A stretch of DNA of 64,000 bases from positions 123,882 to 187,881 of the forward strand of contig JALQPE010001728.1 in NCBI GenBank assembly GCA_030407315.1, read 5' to 3'. Of this stretch, positions 1 to 9,573 are shown one piece after another. Position 1 is the stretch's first letter. Each line of letters starts with the position of its first letter. A program made the position numbers and the translations under genes. The notes beneath the pieces are model-generated. The model had not been told where the DNA came from. It did not search any database and worked only from the letters and a program-made list of their open reading frames with translations. The stretch comes from Asparagopsis taxiformis (lineage: Eukaryota; Rhodophyta; Florideophyceae; Bonnemaisoniales; Bonnemaisoniaceae).

Positions 1-390
1 ATGCTTGATACGGGCGTCGTCTGCATGCGGCTTGCGCGGATGCGCATGCGCGGGGCGACGACCATTCACGTCGCGCAGTGCGGGGCGCGCCGGCAGACGT
101 TCGCCGCATTTGTTGCACACGGCGGGGTCGGCCGACTTGCGCACGGGCGCTGGTACACGCGGCGCCAGATCCGGGCAGACGTTGTACACGACGCGCGGCA
201 GCGGGTGCGCCAACGGCTGCCAGACGGGGTGCGAGGTGACGAGTGGACGCGCGCCCGGCTTGGTGGGCGACTGGTGCGTGCGCGTGAGCAGATCGGCAAA
301 GGTGACGCGTTTGGGCGGCGCGCGCGAAGCGTCCGAGACGCTCGAAGAGGTGCTTGAAGAGGGCGTGCGGAGAATGGAATGCGGAGGCAT
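1..390 (-). CDS. PP1-docking (SILK + RVxF) family protein, paralogue 1, 3' end outside window
   Basis: An open reading frame begins at the ATG read from 390 to 388 and stays open to base 1, so the C-terminus is missing (130 codons seen). Residues 5-8 are SILR and residues 27-31 are KRVTF, followed by AD. This matches, in order and spacing, the SILK ([GS]IL[RK]) and RVxF motifs by which regulatory proteins bind protein phosphatase 1. The middle is Pro/Arg-rich and contains a C-x2-C pair (VCNKCGE) that recurs in paralogue 2. A TATA-like TATTTAAG lies on the minus strand near 452-458, about 65 bases upstream of the start. The motifs are seen directly; PP1 binding is inferred. The targeted substrate is unknown. 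Confidence 0.72.
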   Translation of the reverse strand, partial: MPPHSILRTPSSSTSSSVSDASRAPPKRVTFADLLTRTHQSPTKPGARPLVTSHPVWQPLAHPLPRVVYNVCPDLAPRVPAPVRKSADPAVCNKCGERLPARPALRDVNGRRPAHAHPRKPHADDARIKH

Positions 391-1147
391 TGTGCGGTCG
401 TTTTGTCGGTGGCGGTCGACGACTGGCGTTTGAGTGCGCTGGTGTGCGCGCTTAAATAGTGGTCATGATGGCAACGGTTTGGTGTGAGAAATGGAGCCGT
501 TTGAAGGAGCATGGTTGGAGTGATGATGAATTTTAACATGCCTATGCGCCGTGACGTGCTCATCGCCTGATGCTGCGCAGTTGGATTATGTGATGAACGG
601 GCCGTTTGGGTGTGCGTTTCAGTCACGGCGCTTGGTTAGGAAAGCATAGACTGTCCAATCAGGTGGCAGTGCAACGTCTCTCTACGTACCCCTAATTTTG
701 CAATTGAAAGGTTGTTTGGGTAATTACGGTCACGGTGTTGTCGTGTATGATAGAGTTGTATCATCTTGTGCCACGGATCGCTCGGTTGATTAGCCAATGA
801 TGATAGGTGGTAGCTGCATCATGTCATACGCATCGACTGACTTTGCTGGCACTGGCGACCTGGCAGGCTGCAGTGGCATCGCCAGTTCGACGAGCACTGC
901 CGGGTGCAGACGAGCACTTTCATTGGTCGATTCGATGTGTGCACTGTGCTCTATCGCCCATCACAACCTTCCACGCTCCTCCCTCTGCAGCGCTGGACAC
1001 GTTGTTGCTCTCGTCCGCCTCCGCAACAAAGTGCTCCAACCGTACGAGTTGGCATCCTGCGCAGCGCAGCACACCATGCAATGCCGGATATTGCGCATCC
1101 CATGAATTTCTTTACCAAGTTAGACCTCATCTACAAATCAAATCAAG
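391..1147. other. intergenic, no supported gene
   Basis: This holds the upstream region of paralogue 1 and the downstream region of paralogue 2. ORFs here have no recognisable domain and overlap one another in several frames. I see no repeat or RNA gene. Confidence 0.5.
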
Positions 1148-1873
1148 CTAATATGTCCTCCACTGCCATCCATCATACGCAACATACTTTCTGCCAGCGT
1201 CCAACACCTTATTCTCCCTATCGCGAGCTCTCGAATGCCTCTTGTGCAAATGCTCTCCATGTTTCTTATTACACACCGCACATACATGCTTGCTCTTCGC
1301 CCCGTCCGCTGACTTTCTACTCGAATGCTTATGCCGATGCTGCTGCTGCTGCTGTGGTTGCTGCGAATGCTGCACACGGCCATGCGAATGTGAGCGCGAA
1401 TGCCCGTGCGAGTGTCGATGCGAATGCACACGAGGCTGATGACTGCCATGCGAATGGCCGTTGGGGCGCTGCTTCAAGACGTCCTTCTTACACTGTTTCT
1501 GCGAGCCATTTTTGCGCGAGCGGCGCACCGAACACAGGTCCTTTTCCAGAAGCGGGCCCTTGGCGGGCGGCTGCGTCACGAGCAACGCGTGCACGTCGGC
1601 GCCGGCGGCGACGCGTTCACGCACGCGTTGACGCTGCTTGCGGCGGCAGGTCGAGGCGCGTTTGACGGGTACTTGCACTTGGCGCGCGACCAATTGATCC
1701 GCAAAGGTGACGCGGCGTTCTGTTCGGACGCGCGGCGCGTTTCCCGCACGCGCCGCACGCAGAATCGACGGCAATGGCGCTGTCGGCCGCGTCTTGCGAC
1801 GCGGTGCGTGCTGTAGATGCGCGTGGGTGTGCGCAAACGGGTTGGCGTGCGGACACAGATGCTGTACGGGCAT
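1148..1873 (-). CDS. PP1-docking (SILK + RVxF) family protein, paralogue 2, His-rich
   Basis: The reading frame extends further upstream, but the ATG at 1873 is preferred: it lies about 100 bases downstream of a clear TATA box and gives a 241-residue protein. Residues 36-39 are SILR and 53-57 are RRVTF followed by ADQL. The C-terminal half alternates His with Ser/Gly/Arg, contains a short poly-Gln run, and has a CAVCNKKHGEHLHKRH segment that could bind metal. The SILK-then-RVxF layout predicts a PP1-binding regulatory protein; the His-rich tail may be a metal-binding or localisation module. Motifs are observed; function is inferred from the PP1 docking literature. Confidence 0.75.
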   Translation of the reverse strand: MPVQHLCPHANPFAHTHAHLQHAPRRKTRPTAPLPSILRAARAGNAPRVRTERRVTFADQLVARQVQVPVKRASTCRRKQRQRVRERVAAGADVHALLVTQPPAKGPLLEKDLCSVRRSRKNGSQKQCKKDVLKQRPNGHSHGSHQPRVHSHRHSHGHSRSHSHGRVQHSQQPQQQQQHRHKHSSRKSADGAKSKHVCAVCNKKHGEHLHKRHSRARDRENKVLDAGRKYVAYDGWQWRTY

Positions 1874-1973
1874 GGTGTGGGGACGCCGCGGCGTTTGGAC
1901 GGCTCGACGTTTGGATTCGATGTGATGCGATGCGATGCGATGTGCCGAGGACTTGGTGCGCAAGTGGCGGTGT

Positions 1974-1979
1974 TTTATA
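1974..1979 (-). promoter_or_regulatory. TATA box of paralogue 2
   Basis: The minus strand reads GTATAAAACA here, about 100 bases upstream of the chosen ATG. Similar boxes precede paralogues 3 and 5, which supports the start choices. Confidence 0.6.
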
Positions 1980-3280
1980 CAGAGGCGGATGGCATGAGGG
2001 TTTCGGAGAGCATGGCACGGATGCGCTACGGCTGCGTGTATGAGACAATTTAAGCCGCTGCACTGCGCCGTGATAAAATTTGAATGCGTAATGGGCTCGC
2101 TAATGTTACCCGAATCAGTTATTACGTGCTGCACAGCGCGGCCCAGACTAGGGTGGCACCCCTGGGCTGCGCCCGCATCGCGTAGTCTGCTTGCATGATC
2201 AATTGTTTCGCGTCTTCATGCGACGTGTGCTGTTGCAAGGTAAATTCTTTTTCCGCCTTTTTAATTATCAATTGCGTGCACGGTCGCGCGCCCAAACCTT
2301 TCCTCGCGACACTCTGGCACGATACGCACTTATTGTTGCCTTTCTTGTCGCGCCGCGTCGCAACAAGGAACAATGATTTCAAAGCTGGCGACGTTAAATT
2401 GCGCGCCCGTCCAACCAAACCGCGTCTCGACCATCGGCTCGTTCCATCCAGAGTCACTTGCCGCCCATCGTCCACTTATCCGTAACCAATACACGCACAC
2501 GTCCATGATGCGCTCTGAATTGTTTACTAGATCGCACACACGTGCATTTCTGCTTGCGTATCACACCAAGCGTCGTTGCCCACTTTGCTTGCATCATTCA
2601 TGATACTGCTTTTGCGCGGCGGCACGCAACGCACCGCACTTGCAATCGACAATAAACTCTCATACATATTTTACATCGATGCTATCAAACGCGCTTCTAG
2701 TTGTACACGACACTTGACAACACATCTCGCTGACCTGTCGGCACCCTCACAATGCCAACGCCGCACCCGAGGATCACATTACTCGTCGTTGTCTTCCTGC
2801 CGCTTGTGTTCATTCCATATACCCAACTGGCTTACAGCGTTTCATGTACTTGTTGGATGTAAGCCCTGCACGTTCATCCGTTTTTAGACCAGCGCCCGCT
2901 CTACTCGCCTCCATGCACACGACATCATTGTCAACGCAAGGAAACCATCGCAAGCAATCAGCACCACTCCATCACCCCATAACCAACGTTGGCATTCGCG
3001 ACTCGCTACAGCAAAGCACACGCAAGCAACCAATTTACATCAATTTCAATACCGCCGCATTGCATGACATAATCTCACCAAAACAAACGCTGTGCGCCAC
3101 CCTCCACGCCGCGCCCGCACTCTCAAATTTCGACGTGACGAGCGTCCGACTGCATTGTTAGTTTACCATAAGTTAACAATCAACAGAGAATCAGCCGTTA
3201 CGCTGCTCGTTGGCAACGCAACGCAACACAAGCAGCAAACATATAAAAGGCATTCCAAAACCAACCAAAGCGAATCCAGT
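1980..3280. other. intergenic, no supported gene
   Basis: ORFs on both strands are short, overlap each other and lack recognisable domains. A small TATAAAAGG-like element occurs on the plus strand near 3242, but no plus-strand gene follows it. Nothing else is evident. Confidence 0.45.
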
Positions 3281-3796
3281 CTAGTAGTAGTACACGTTGG
3301 GTCTAACATAACGCGCCTCCTTGTCATGGTGATGACGACGACGATGTCGTGACGAGTGTCGTTTCTCCTTACTATTCTTGTGCTTCTTGTCCTCTCCATG
3401 TGAGTGCTTGTGCTTGTGTGTCCTGTGCCCGTGTCGGTGCGTGTGCGACGGCGGCAGTGCCGCATTCATCTTGGGCAGCGCCGCACTGTACTCGGACAGC
3501 GCGACTTGGTACGGCGACAGCACAACTTCTTCGGGCGGCGGTGCGACAGCGGGCGGTAGCAGCACCGCCGGTTCGACAACGGCCGGCTGTGCGCTAGCGT
3601 CGGCTTGTTTGACGCTTGTTGGCGAGCTGACGGTGCTCGTCTTGACGAGCTGACTCGAGCTCGGCGAGCGGTTGAGCTTGCGAGCCGCGAGCACCTGATC
3701 TTCAAACGTGACCCTCTTCTTCTTGCCGGGCGACGACGAGGCGGTGTACGGCTGGCGAAGGATGCCGACGAGCGGCGTCGCGGTCGTAGTGAGCAT
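3281..3796 (-). CDS. PP1-docking (SILK + RVxF) family protein, paralogue 3
   Basis: Complete 171-residue protein from the ATG at 3796. Residues 11-14 are GILR, in the family signature GILRQPYT. Residues 27-31 are KRVTF, preceded by two more lysines and followed by EDQ. The middle (about 50-110) is Ala/Pro/Ser/Val-rich and probably disordered. The C-terminus is a His/Lys/Arg-rich tract ending in three tyrosines. A TATAAAAC box lies 87-92 bases upstream. Family membership rests on the paired docking motifs shared with five neighbours. It is predicted to bind and target PP1; the substrate is unknown. Confidence 0.78.
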   Translation of the reverse strand: MLTTTATPLVGILRQPYTASSSPGKKKRVTFEDQVLAARKLNRSPSSSQLVKTSTVSSPTSVKQADASAQPAVVEPAVLLPPAVAPPPEEVVLSPYQVALSEYSAALPKMNAALPPSHTHRHGHRTHKHKHSHGEDKKHKNSKEKRHSSRHRRRHHHDKEARYVRPNVYYY

Positions 3797-3882
3797 AGCG
3801 GGCGGGTAGTGATGCTGGTGCTGGGTGCTGATATGGGGGCAGGGCGCGCTGATGCTGTGCAGAGTCAGGTGGTTTGTTTGGT

Positions 3883-3888
3883 TTTATA
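3883..3888 (-). promoter_or_regulatory. TATA box of paralogue 3
   Basis: The minus strand reads ACTATAAAACC, 87-92 bases before the ATG at 3796. Confidence 0.6.
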
Positions 3889-5300
3889 GTGCGGATCGAT
3901 GAAGGCAAGATGGATGAGGTGGTTCTATTATGTAGATAGGATGCGACAGTCAATTGAAATGGTGGCAGGAATGGAGAGTGCGCAAGCGAGTGCGGCAGTG
4001 AGTGCGGTCGAGTGGGTGGGATGGACAAGTGCAATGCAATCAATCAATCCATTGTGAAGAAATGAGCACAAGGAATCGAGTATGCGCCGTGTCGCTGTAG
4101 CGAAATAAACTGCTGGAAGCGATCTGCGTCGCCGACATGATTGGCGTAAACAGTGAAAACGACGATCACTTACAGCGGTATCATTCGTGAGAAACATCGC
4201 CTCACGCAGTTTCACTGCAGCGTCCATGCAAACCGCATTAATAATATGCCAGCGCACATCTTTGCAAGTCGTGCTGGCGGCACCGCAGCGCCATTCCATT
4301 TGCTTTTCTCGCCCACCGCAGCGCTACAATGTAATGCGATGCGATGAGGGCCGAGCCGGGCCGAACCGAGACGAGGCGGGACGAGACTAGGCGACACAAT
4401 GCCATGCCAACCCTTCCACAATAATATCGTATCGTCTCAACGACGCCCAATGGACGGCGTCGTCCCCGATTGGCATATGCGCCATCGCACATCGTCGCGG
4501 CACGCAGCGGTGCGATGGATGCGTCGAACGGGAACAGTCAGGTGCACAAAATAACGCGCCCGTCATTTAAATCACATGCGGCACAAAATTCAGCCGCACA
4601 CGCACACCCATGCTACGCGCGTAGGTTGGAAGGCGACACAATGCAGCTGACAGTCCTGCACCGGTGCGACATGGTCCGATTCGTTGTTGTTGCGTAGCGC
4701 AGCGGGTGGCGCTGCGTGGCGGGGCAAGGCGAGACGAGACGAGGCGGTTTTGAAAACGACATGGCAACGATGGGTGTCGGACAACGGTGTCATTTCGTGT
4801 CGTGGCCGTTACCGAGATGCAACGGATGCACGATTGGTGATGTTTGGTCGGCAGGGTCTAGAGTTGCATTCCATCTATCCGACGTGATGTTTGGGCGTGG
4901 TAATGGGCACAACGCGATGTTCGTGCATGCTGCGCCCGGTTGGGATGATAGTACACGTAAAGGATTGTGAATGTAATCGATCGAGTTGGGTCGGATGATT
5001 GGTGGACAATGGGACGAGAGGTGCGATGTGCGCTGTGGTGTGATGAGTTACGAAATGTCTATACTCACGGCGAGCATGCGATTTACAATTTACGTACAAT
5101 TTCTATTGGTTGGTAATGCTATTGTAAGTTATTTTTTTCCTTCTTTCCCATGCACCGTTGGTGAGCTGCAATTCATCTTGTTGCATGGAGGCCGGCAAAA
5201 GTCGCGTGGAAGAGCAGGCCGCTTTGACCTGAAATCATTTATTACACAGTTAGTGCAGGTTAACAAGATCCAGGAATGGAGCGCGCAGCGCATCAGCAGT
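3889..5300. other. intergenic, no supported gene
   Basis: Only short overlapping ORFs without recognisable domains are present. Simple GAC/GAG-type sequence occurs around 4330-4400 and 4725-4745. No RNA gene or mobile element is evident. Confidence 0.45.
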
Positions 5301-5837
5301 TCAGTACACATAGCTGTAGTGGTGGTCAAGTCTGTCGAAGATTGGTTGCACATGCGTTCTACTTTCGTGGTGATGCCTCGAGTGTTTGGAATACTTTCTG
5401 TGCGAAGGGCGGCTCCTCGAAGTCCTTCTGCTGGAGGAATGCTTGTGATGGTGATGCGAATGTGAGTGCGGATGAGAAGTGTGCTCATTTGGCTGGATGT
5501 ACGAAGACGAGTAGGCGTGCGTGGGGTGATGTTCATGCGACCTATTTCGACTGCTCGACGGACGAGAGTCGGCAGAAGGGTGTCGAGTCTTGGAGGAGGA
5601 GTACTTGAGCGAGGAAGAACTTCTCGAAGATGATCGTGCACTAGGCAGACGCATGTGGCCAGTGACTTGGTCGGCCCAGGTGACGTGGATATGTCTGCGG
5701 TGCGAGCGCGTTGTATACGGCTGGCGCAAAATGCTGACGAGATGGTGTCGATGGTGGCGACGGTGGTGGTGGTGGTGATGGTCGTGGTGACTGTGATGGC
5801 TGTGATGGCCATGATGGCTGGGGTAGTACGCGTACAT
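5301..5837 (-). CDS. PP1-docking (SILK + RVxF) family protein, paralogue 4, extremely His-rich
   Basis: Complete 178-residue protein from the ATG at 5837. The first 32 residues are dominated by histidine, including a run of six. SILR lies at 35-38 within SILRQPYT, and residues 51-54 are HVTW followed by ADQV, an RVxF variant with the tolerated Trp in the aromatic position. The remainder is Ser/Arg/His-rich with a TYR-rich end (HHYSYVY). A weak TATA-like TTTATAAC lies on the minus strand near 5901-5908, about 65 bases upstream. The N-terminal His tract ahead of the docking motifs is unique in the array. PP1 binding is predicted; metal binding is possible. Confidence 0.76.
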   Translation of the reverse strand: MYAYYPSHHGHHSHHSHHDHHHHHHRRHHRHHLVSILRQPYTTRSHRRHIHVTWADQVTGHMRLPSARSSSRSSSSLKYSSSKTRHPSADSRPSSSRNRSHEHHPTHAYSSSYIQPNEHTSHPHSHSHHHHKHSSSRRTSRSRPSHRKYSKHSRHHHESRTHVQPIFDRLDHHYSYVY

Positions 5838-5910
5838 GGTGCTGGGCGGGTGGTAGGGGCGGATGTGGCGGTATGGTTGGGGTGAGCGTGTAGGAGTTGG
5901 TTATAAAGCC

Positions 5911-6890
5911 AAAATGGAGAGAAAGAGATGGAGCAGTACTGGGGCATTATCGGTACAGGTGTAGACTTGGTAGGGAAACGAGGCGGCTTTCTCACATTGA
6001 AACGCGGCTGTGGTCTATTAAAATTACCTTGCTGGCACAAAACGTCTCTGCATGGCGATATTGAAACAAAGACAAATTGACAACACGCTCCAATCAATCG
6101 TCGATTTCGATACAGTTGTACAATTGTTGTTACCCCATCGACCTTCGGGGGTACGCTGGTGGCAAAAGTAACGAAAATTCAACACGCACCGTGCTTGATA
6201 CAACAAAAAATGCTTAAGTGTGCCGTGTACAAATTGTGATTTCGGGGGTGTAGTCACGACAATACAACTGTATATATTGCGCAGTCTTGCTGGACTACCG
6301 TCGGGGACCGACAAACCTCTGATCTCATTTCATTCAAATCCGCGCTTCAATCCATTTCAGGGCAATAGGCTCTATATGCGGCGCGGGAAGCAGCACTGCG
6401 GGATGGTCCCAAACGGCGGCAATTGCGCATCAATGACAATTATGGAGGCGGGATGTGCTCAAATATCTCTATTGATTTCATCCGTTATTCCGCATCACTA
6501 TGTAACGCCAACAGCTACGAATCTGCAATGTTTATACTCATTCGCTGTCTCTTCCAGTAGCTAACGCCATCCGCTATGTGCAAACTGCAAACACGTGTGT
6601 CGGCGACACGCTGTTCGAGCATAACGACGCACATGCAACCCTAATTAATCTCATGAAGCGTGCCCTGTATGTACAAAGCAGTGCGACGCGGCGCAACGCG
6701 GTGTAGTGCCGAGCGGTGCGGTGCAGCACGAGAGGCAACGGTGTCGAGTGGAGTCGTCATGCACAACCGAATAAGGAGGTAGTGCAAGTGACGTGTCCTA
6801 CTCTTGTGAGCGATACTCATTTAACGCCAATTCAACGACTACCTTGCATTCATTCATACCCCATTTATTGTATCATAGCGCACTATGTTA
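5911..6890. other. intergenic, no supported gene
   Basis: No ORF with family resemblance or domain content is visible on either strand. Nothing else is seen. Confidence 0.45.
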
Positions 6891-7424
6891 TCAAAACGTG
6901 AAATAATACTGCAAACGCTGACGCAACAACAACTGCAATCGATCATTCCTATGTGATCTCCTCGCCCGCGCATGCCGTCTCCGTCGATGCGCCGACTGCG
7001 CATGGTGCTGTCTGCGCGGGCGGTGTTGGCGCCCCGTCTCCTGCGGGGGCATCTGTGCGACGGTGGTGCCGTACTGCGCGCGGGTGCTCCACGCCGGCTC
7101 CCGCGGGTGGGTGTTGCGCGCGGGCGCGTGGCTGTGTTGCGAGGCGAGAGAGCTTGGCGCGCCGTGCTGCGCGAGGACGGTTGAAGAAATGGAGCGCGGA
7201 CGTGCCGGCGTGCGGACGGTCGACGATGGGCGTCGCGCGGGGTGGTGCGGCCGTTGTGTGAAGGATGGTCTCGGATACAAGTCTTCGTACCGGGATATTG
7301 GCGGCGATGCGGAGAGCGCGTGATGTGAAATGGTAGGCGTCTGATCGGCGAATCGCACTTTGTGCGTCGGGCCTGGAAGTGGTGTGAACGGTTGGCGAAG
7401 GATGCCGGCTGGAAATGATGCCAT
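6891..7424 (-). CDS. PP1-docking (SILK + RVxF) family protein, paralogue 5
   Basis: Complete 177-residue protein from the ATG at 7424. GILR is at residues 7-10 (signature GILRQPFT) and KVRF at 22-25, followed by ADQ. This is the shortest spacing in the family together with paralogue 6. The rest is rich in Arg, His, Pro, Ser and Gln and looks disordered. The C-terminus has a basic tract and ends in an aromatic QYYFTF. A strong TATA box (TATAAAAA on the minus strand) lies about 50 bases upstream. The motif pair supports PP1 docking; the paralogues share only this N-terminal module, so the variable tails may set specificity. Confidence 0.76.
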   Translation of the reverse strand: MASFPAGILRQPFTPLPGPTHKVRFADQTPTISHHALSASPPISRYEDLYPRPSFTQRPHHPARRPSSTVRTPARPRSISSTVLAQHGAPSSLASQHSHAPARNTHPREPAWSTRAQYGTTVAQMPPQETGRQHRPRRQHHAQSAHRRRRHARARRSHRNDRLQLLLRQRLQYYFTF

Positions 7425-7472
7425 GGTGGAACGATGGGTGAGTTGTGACGGCGGGGTGGATGTACAGATACG

Positions 7473-7480
7473 TTTTTATA
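7473..7480 (-). promoter_or_regulatory. TATA box of paralogue 5
   Basis: The minus strand reads CTATAAAAACG, 49-56 bases upstream of the ATG at 7424. Confidence 0.6.
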
Positions 7481-9075
7481 GCGCTTTGGGGGGTGCGCGC
7501 GCAGCCGGGGCATTGTTGGATGTGGAAGGGTCGTGGCTGCGGTTTGTATGTGTATGTTTCTTTGCTATTGATTGTGGAGCGTGTGTATGAAGCAGAGGGT
7601 TGGCAATCACGGCGCGCGAGATGCAATACTGTATGATAGTATCTGAACGGAGATTGCACGCTGCCTTGCTGGTCAGTGCAGTTTTGATGGCGTGTATTAA
7701 TGTTGAAAACCTGGAACGTGCGCAAAATGTGTTTAGTCACTTATTACAACTGTACGCTTACAGTCATGATGATGCAAACGAGTTATTTTGGTACACAACT
7801 CACTGCGGGTGCTTCACAAGCTGCCATGGCACACGCTCTCCAGAAACCGCTTGACAACATCCACTCGCACCTTCGCCCGCCGCTTTGTCCAAAATAGAAT
7901 CTACACACACTCGCCACGATTCCCGCACACATATTCACCAATTGCACACCATCCGTGCGCATTGCCGCCCGCCATATCCGTCGGCTGCATGTATGTCACT
8001 TCCTGCAACCATGCCATCCCGCACCGTCGCTACAATTCCCGTCGCCTCGCCTGAATTGCCGACCCTACCCGACGCCTTGATCATCACTCGTCGTTCGTAT
8101 CCGCCGCCTCCATCATGTGTTCCGCGAATCTCATTCGTCCATCATGCCCCCGTCTTATGTGCGCTTCCAATCCGCGTCCGCCCTCGAAATATCGCACCCA
8201 CACCCGCCTCCGAGTCGTTCAGGCTATAGCATGGCTGTCCGTGGTGAGATGACGACGTCTCGTCCCAATTGGACTGCATTCAACTTGCGTCAAGTGTAAT
8301 TTCCGACCGTTGACCAGTTTATTTTTCGCCCACTTGATGCCACAGATGCTTCGCAAATGCTGCTTCATCGCGTTCCGTTTCCGTCCCGATTTCAATATCT
8401 TTCGTTTCACACCTATTGCATCCCTTGCCCTCAATTCTTCCCCACCCATCATGCTAGGCCATGCCATGCCATGCCATGCCATGCCATGCCATGCATGCCA
8501 TGCCATGCCACGCCACGCCACGCCACGCCACCTACACGTATCTCATCATCACGTCCAAGCACGCGGCGCTGCCTGCCGTCGCTCCGCGATCGCTCCAACG
8601 AGCATCGCTATGTTTGATTTGTGCTTACTGTAAACACACTCACATGCTGCATTTCATTACAGCCACAAACGTGTCCCGCTAATTCCTCCTCGCATCTCAT
8701 TCGATAAACTGCTCAAACATATCTATACCCCAACCTTATTCACCCCTGGCAGTCCCACCTTTATACTTCCTCATCATTGCCACCCATGGTTTTCCTCACT
8801 ACAACCTTCCAGTCCCCATCCAGACCCGTGCAATTCATATCTCTCCCATTTTGAATCATAGATCACACCCGCCATATTCCGTGTAAAAGGCTTGAAACAC
8901 CCAAACAGAAACTTTATTGCAATACAATTCATCTCTGTCCATTGTCCAGCTAGGACCTTATCTACGCCATGAGCTATCTAACGCCACCAATTGATACCAC
9001 TATCATTTTTCCGTTCCCGGAAAAGCATCAAATCAGGAGTAGCAAATATCCCAATTATGCAACTCCTATTTGTCC
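7481..9075. other. intergenic with one microsatellite
   Basis: No supported gene. ORFs here are shadows of low-complexity sequence. The ATGCC/ACGCC repeat at 8458-8532 is listed separately. Confidence 0.45.
8458..8532 (+). repeat. pentanucleotide microsatellite (ATGCC)n then (ACGCC)n
   Basis: Tandem ATGCC units pass into ACGCC units with one break (a CATGCATG junction near 8490). Peptides across this tract, such as repeated MPCHA, are translation artefacts. A related CCACG-type tract recurs at 27896-27935. Confidence 0.9.
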
Positions 9076-9573
9076 TCAGAGATTCACGCGGAAAGCAACA
9101 GTATGAGACTCATAAGGTGCTGGACAGCGATAGAGTTCAGTCTTGCTGTTGTCCTGATTAGTACGCACCACACGCACACCTCCGGTATTGCGTGAGTTCT
9201 GGCGCTCGCGGTAGGAGATCAACTCATCGAATTCCATTCCATTCAGAGGCCACAATTTCGCATGGTTGAAGTCGTCACTGGGTCCATTGTCTCCTCTGAC
9301 CTGAGTACTTGTGCAGTCCAGGAAAAGGTCTATGTCCAGTTTCTTTGCAACAGTACTAGTAAAGAGGCGGGCCTCTGGGCCTGACCCACGACGTTCACAG
9401 ATGATGAAAACTCCTCTGAGACTTCTTGTCGGATTGGGTGCAATCAAAATCTCACTTGGCGTATTGACTTGACGTTCGGAAGCTTCCAAATTGACAGTTG
9501 TCACGGCTGTAGCATTGACAGAGAGAACATACATTGCCAAAAGTGTAAGGGTGACGGGGAGAGAATGAATCAT
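9076..9573 (-). CDS. small secreted protein of unknown function
   Basis: 165-residue ORF from the ATG at 9573. The N-terminus (about residues 1-22) is a typical signal peptide: a short polar start, a hydrophobic core (LPVTLTLLAMYVL) and a small-residue cleavage region near VNATA. The mature part is soluble and polar with three cysteines, in ICERR, DCTS and YRCPA contexts. I do not recognise a domain. Its base composition is less GC-rich than the preceding array. It stands alone, with no gene close on either side. It could be a species-specific extracellular protein; secretion is inferred from the signal peptide only. Confidence 0.6.
   Translation of the reverse strand: MIHSLPVTLTLLAMYVLSVNATAVTTVNLEASERQVNTPSEILIAPNPTRSLRGVFIICERRGSGPEARLFTSTVAKKLDIDLFLDCTSTQVRGDNGPSDDFNHAKLWPLNGMEFDELISYRERQNSRNTGGVRVVRTNQDNSKTELYRCPAPYESHTVAFRVNL

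Noticed and set aside
66..626. 186-codon minus-strand ORF across the first 0.6 kb
   Set aside because: It is in a different frame from the SILK/RVxF gene at 1-390, which has the family motifs; the longer ORF is GC-driven.
904..1665. Long plus-strand ORF opposite PP1 paralogue 2
   Set aside because: It is a shadow of the His/Arg-rich minus-strand gene and its Ala/Arg peptide is compositional.
8117..8299. Small plus-strand ORF with a VRF motif, considered as another PP1-docking gene
   Set aside because: There is no [SG]ILR motif and no ADQ-type follow-up, and the upstream start is GTG; the only ATG gives about 51 codons.
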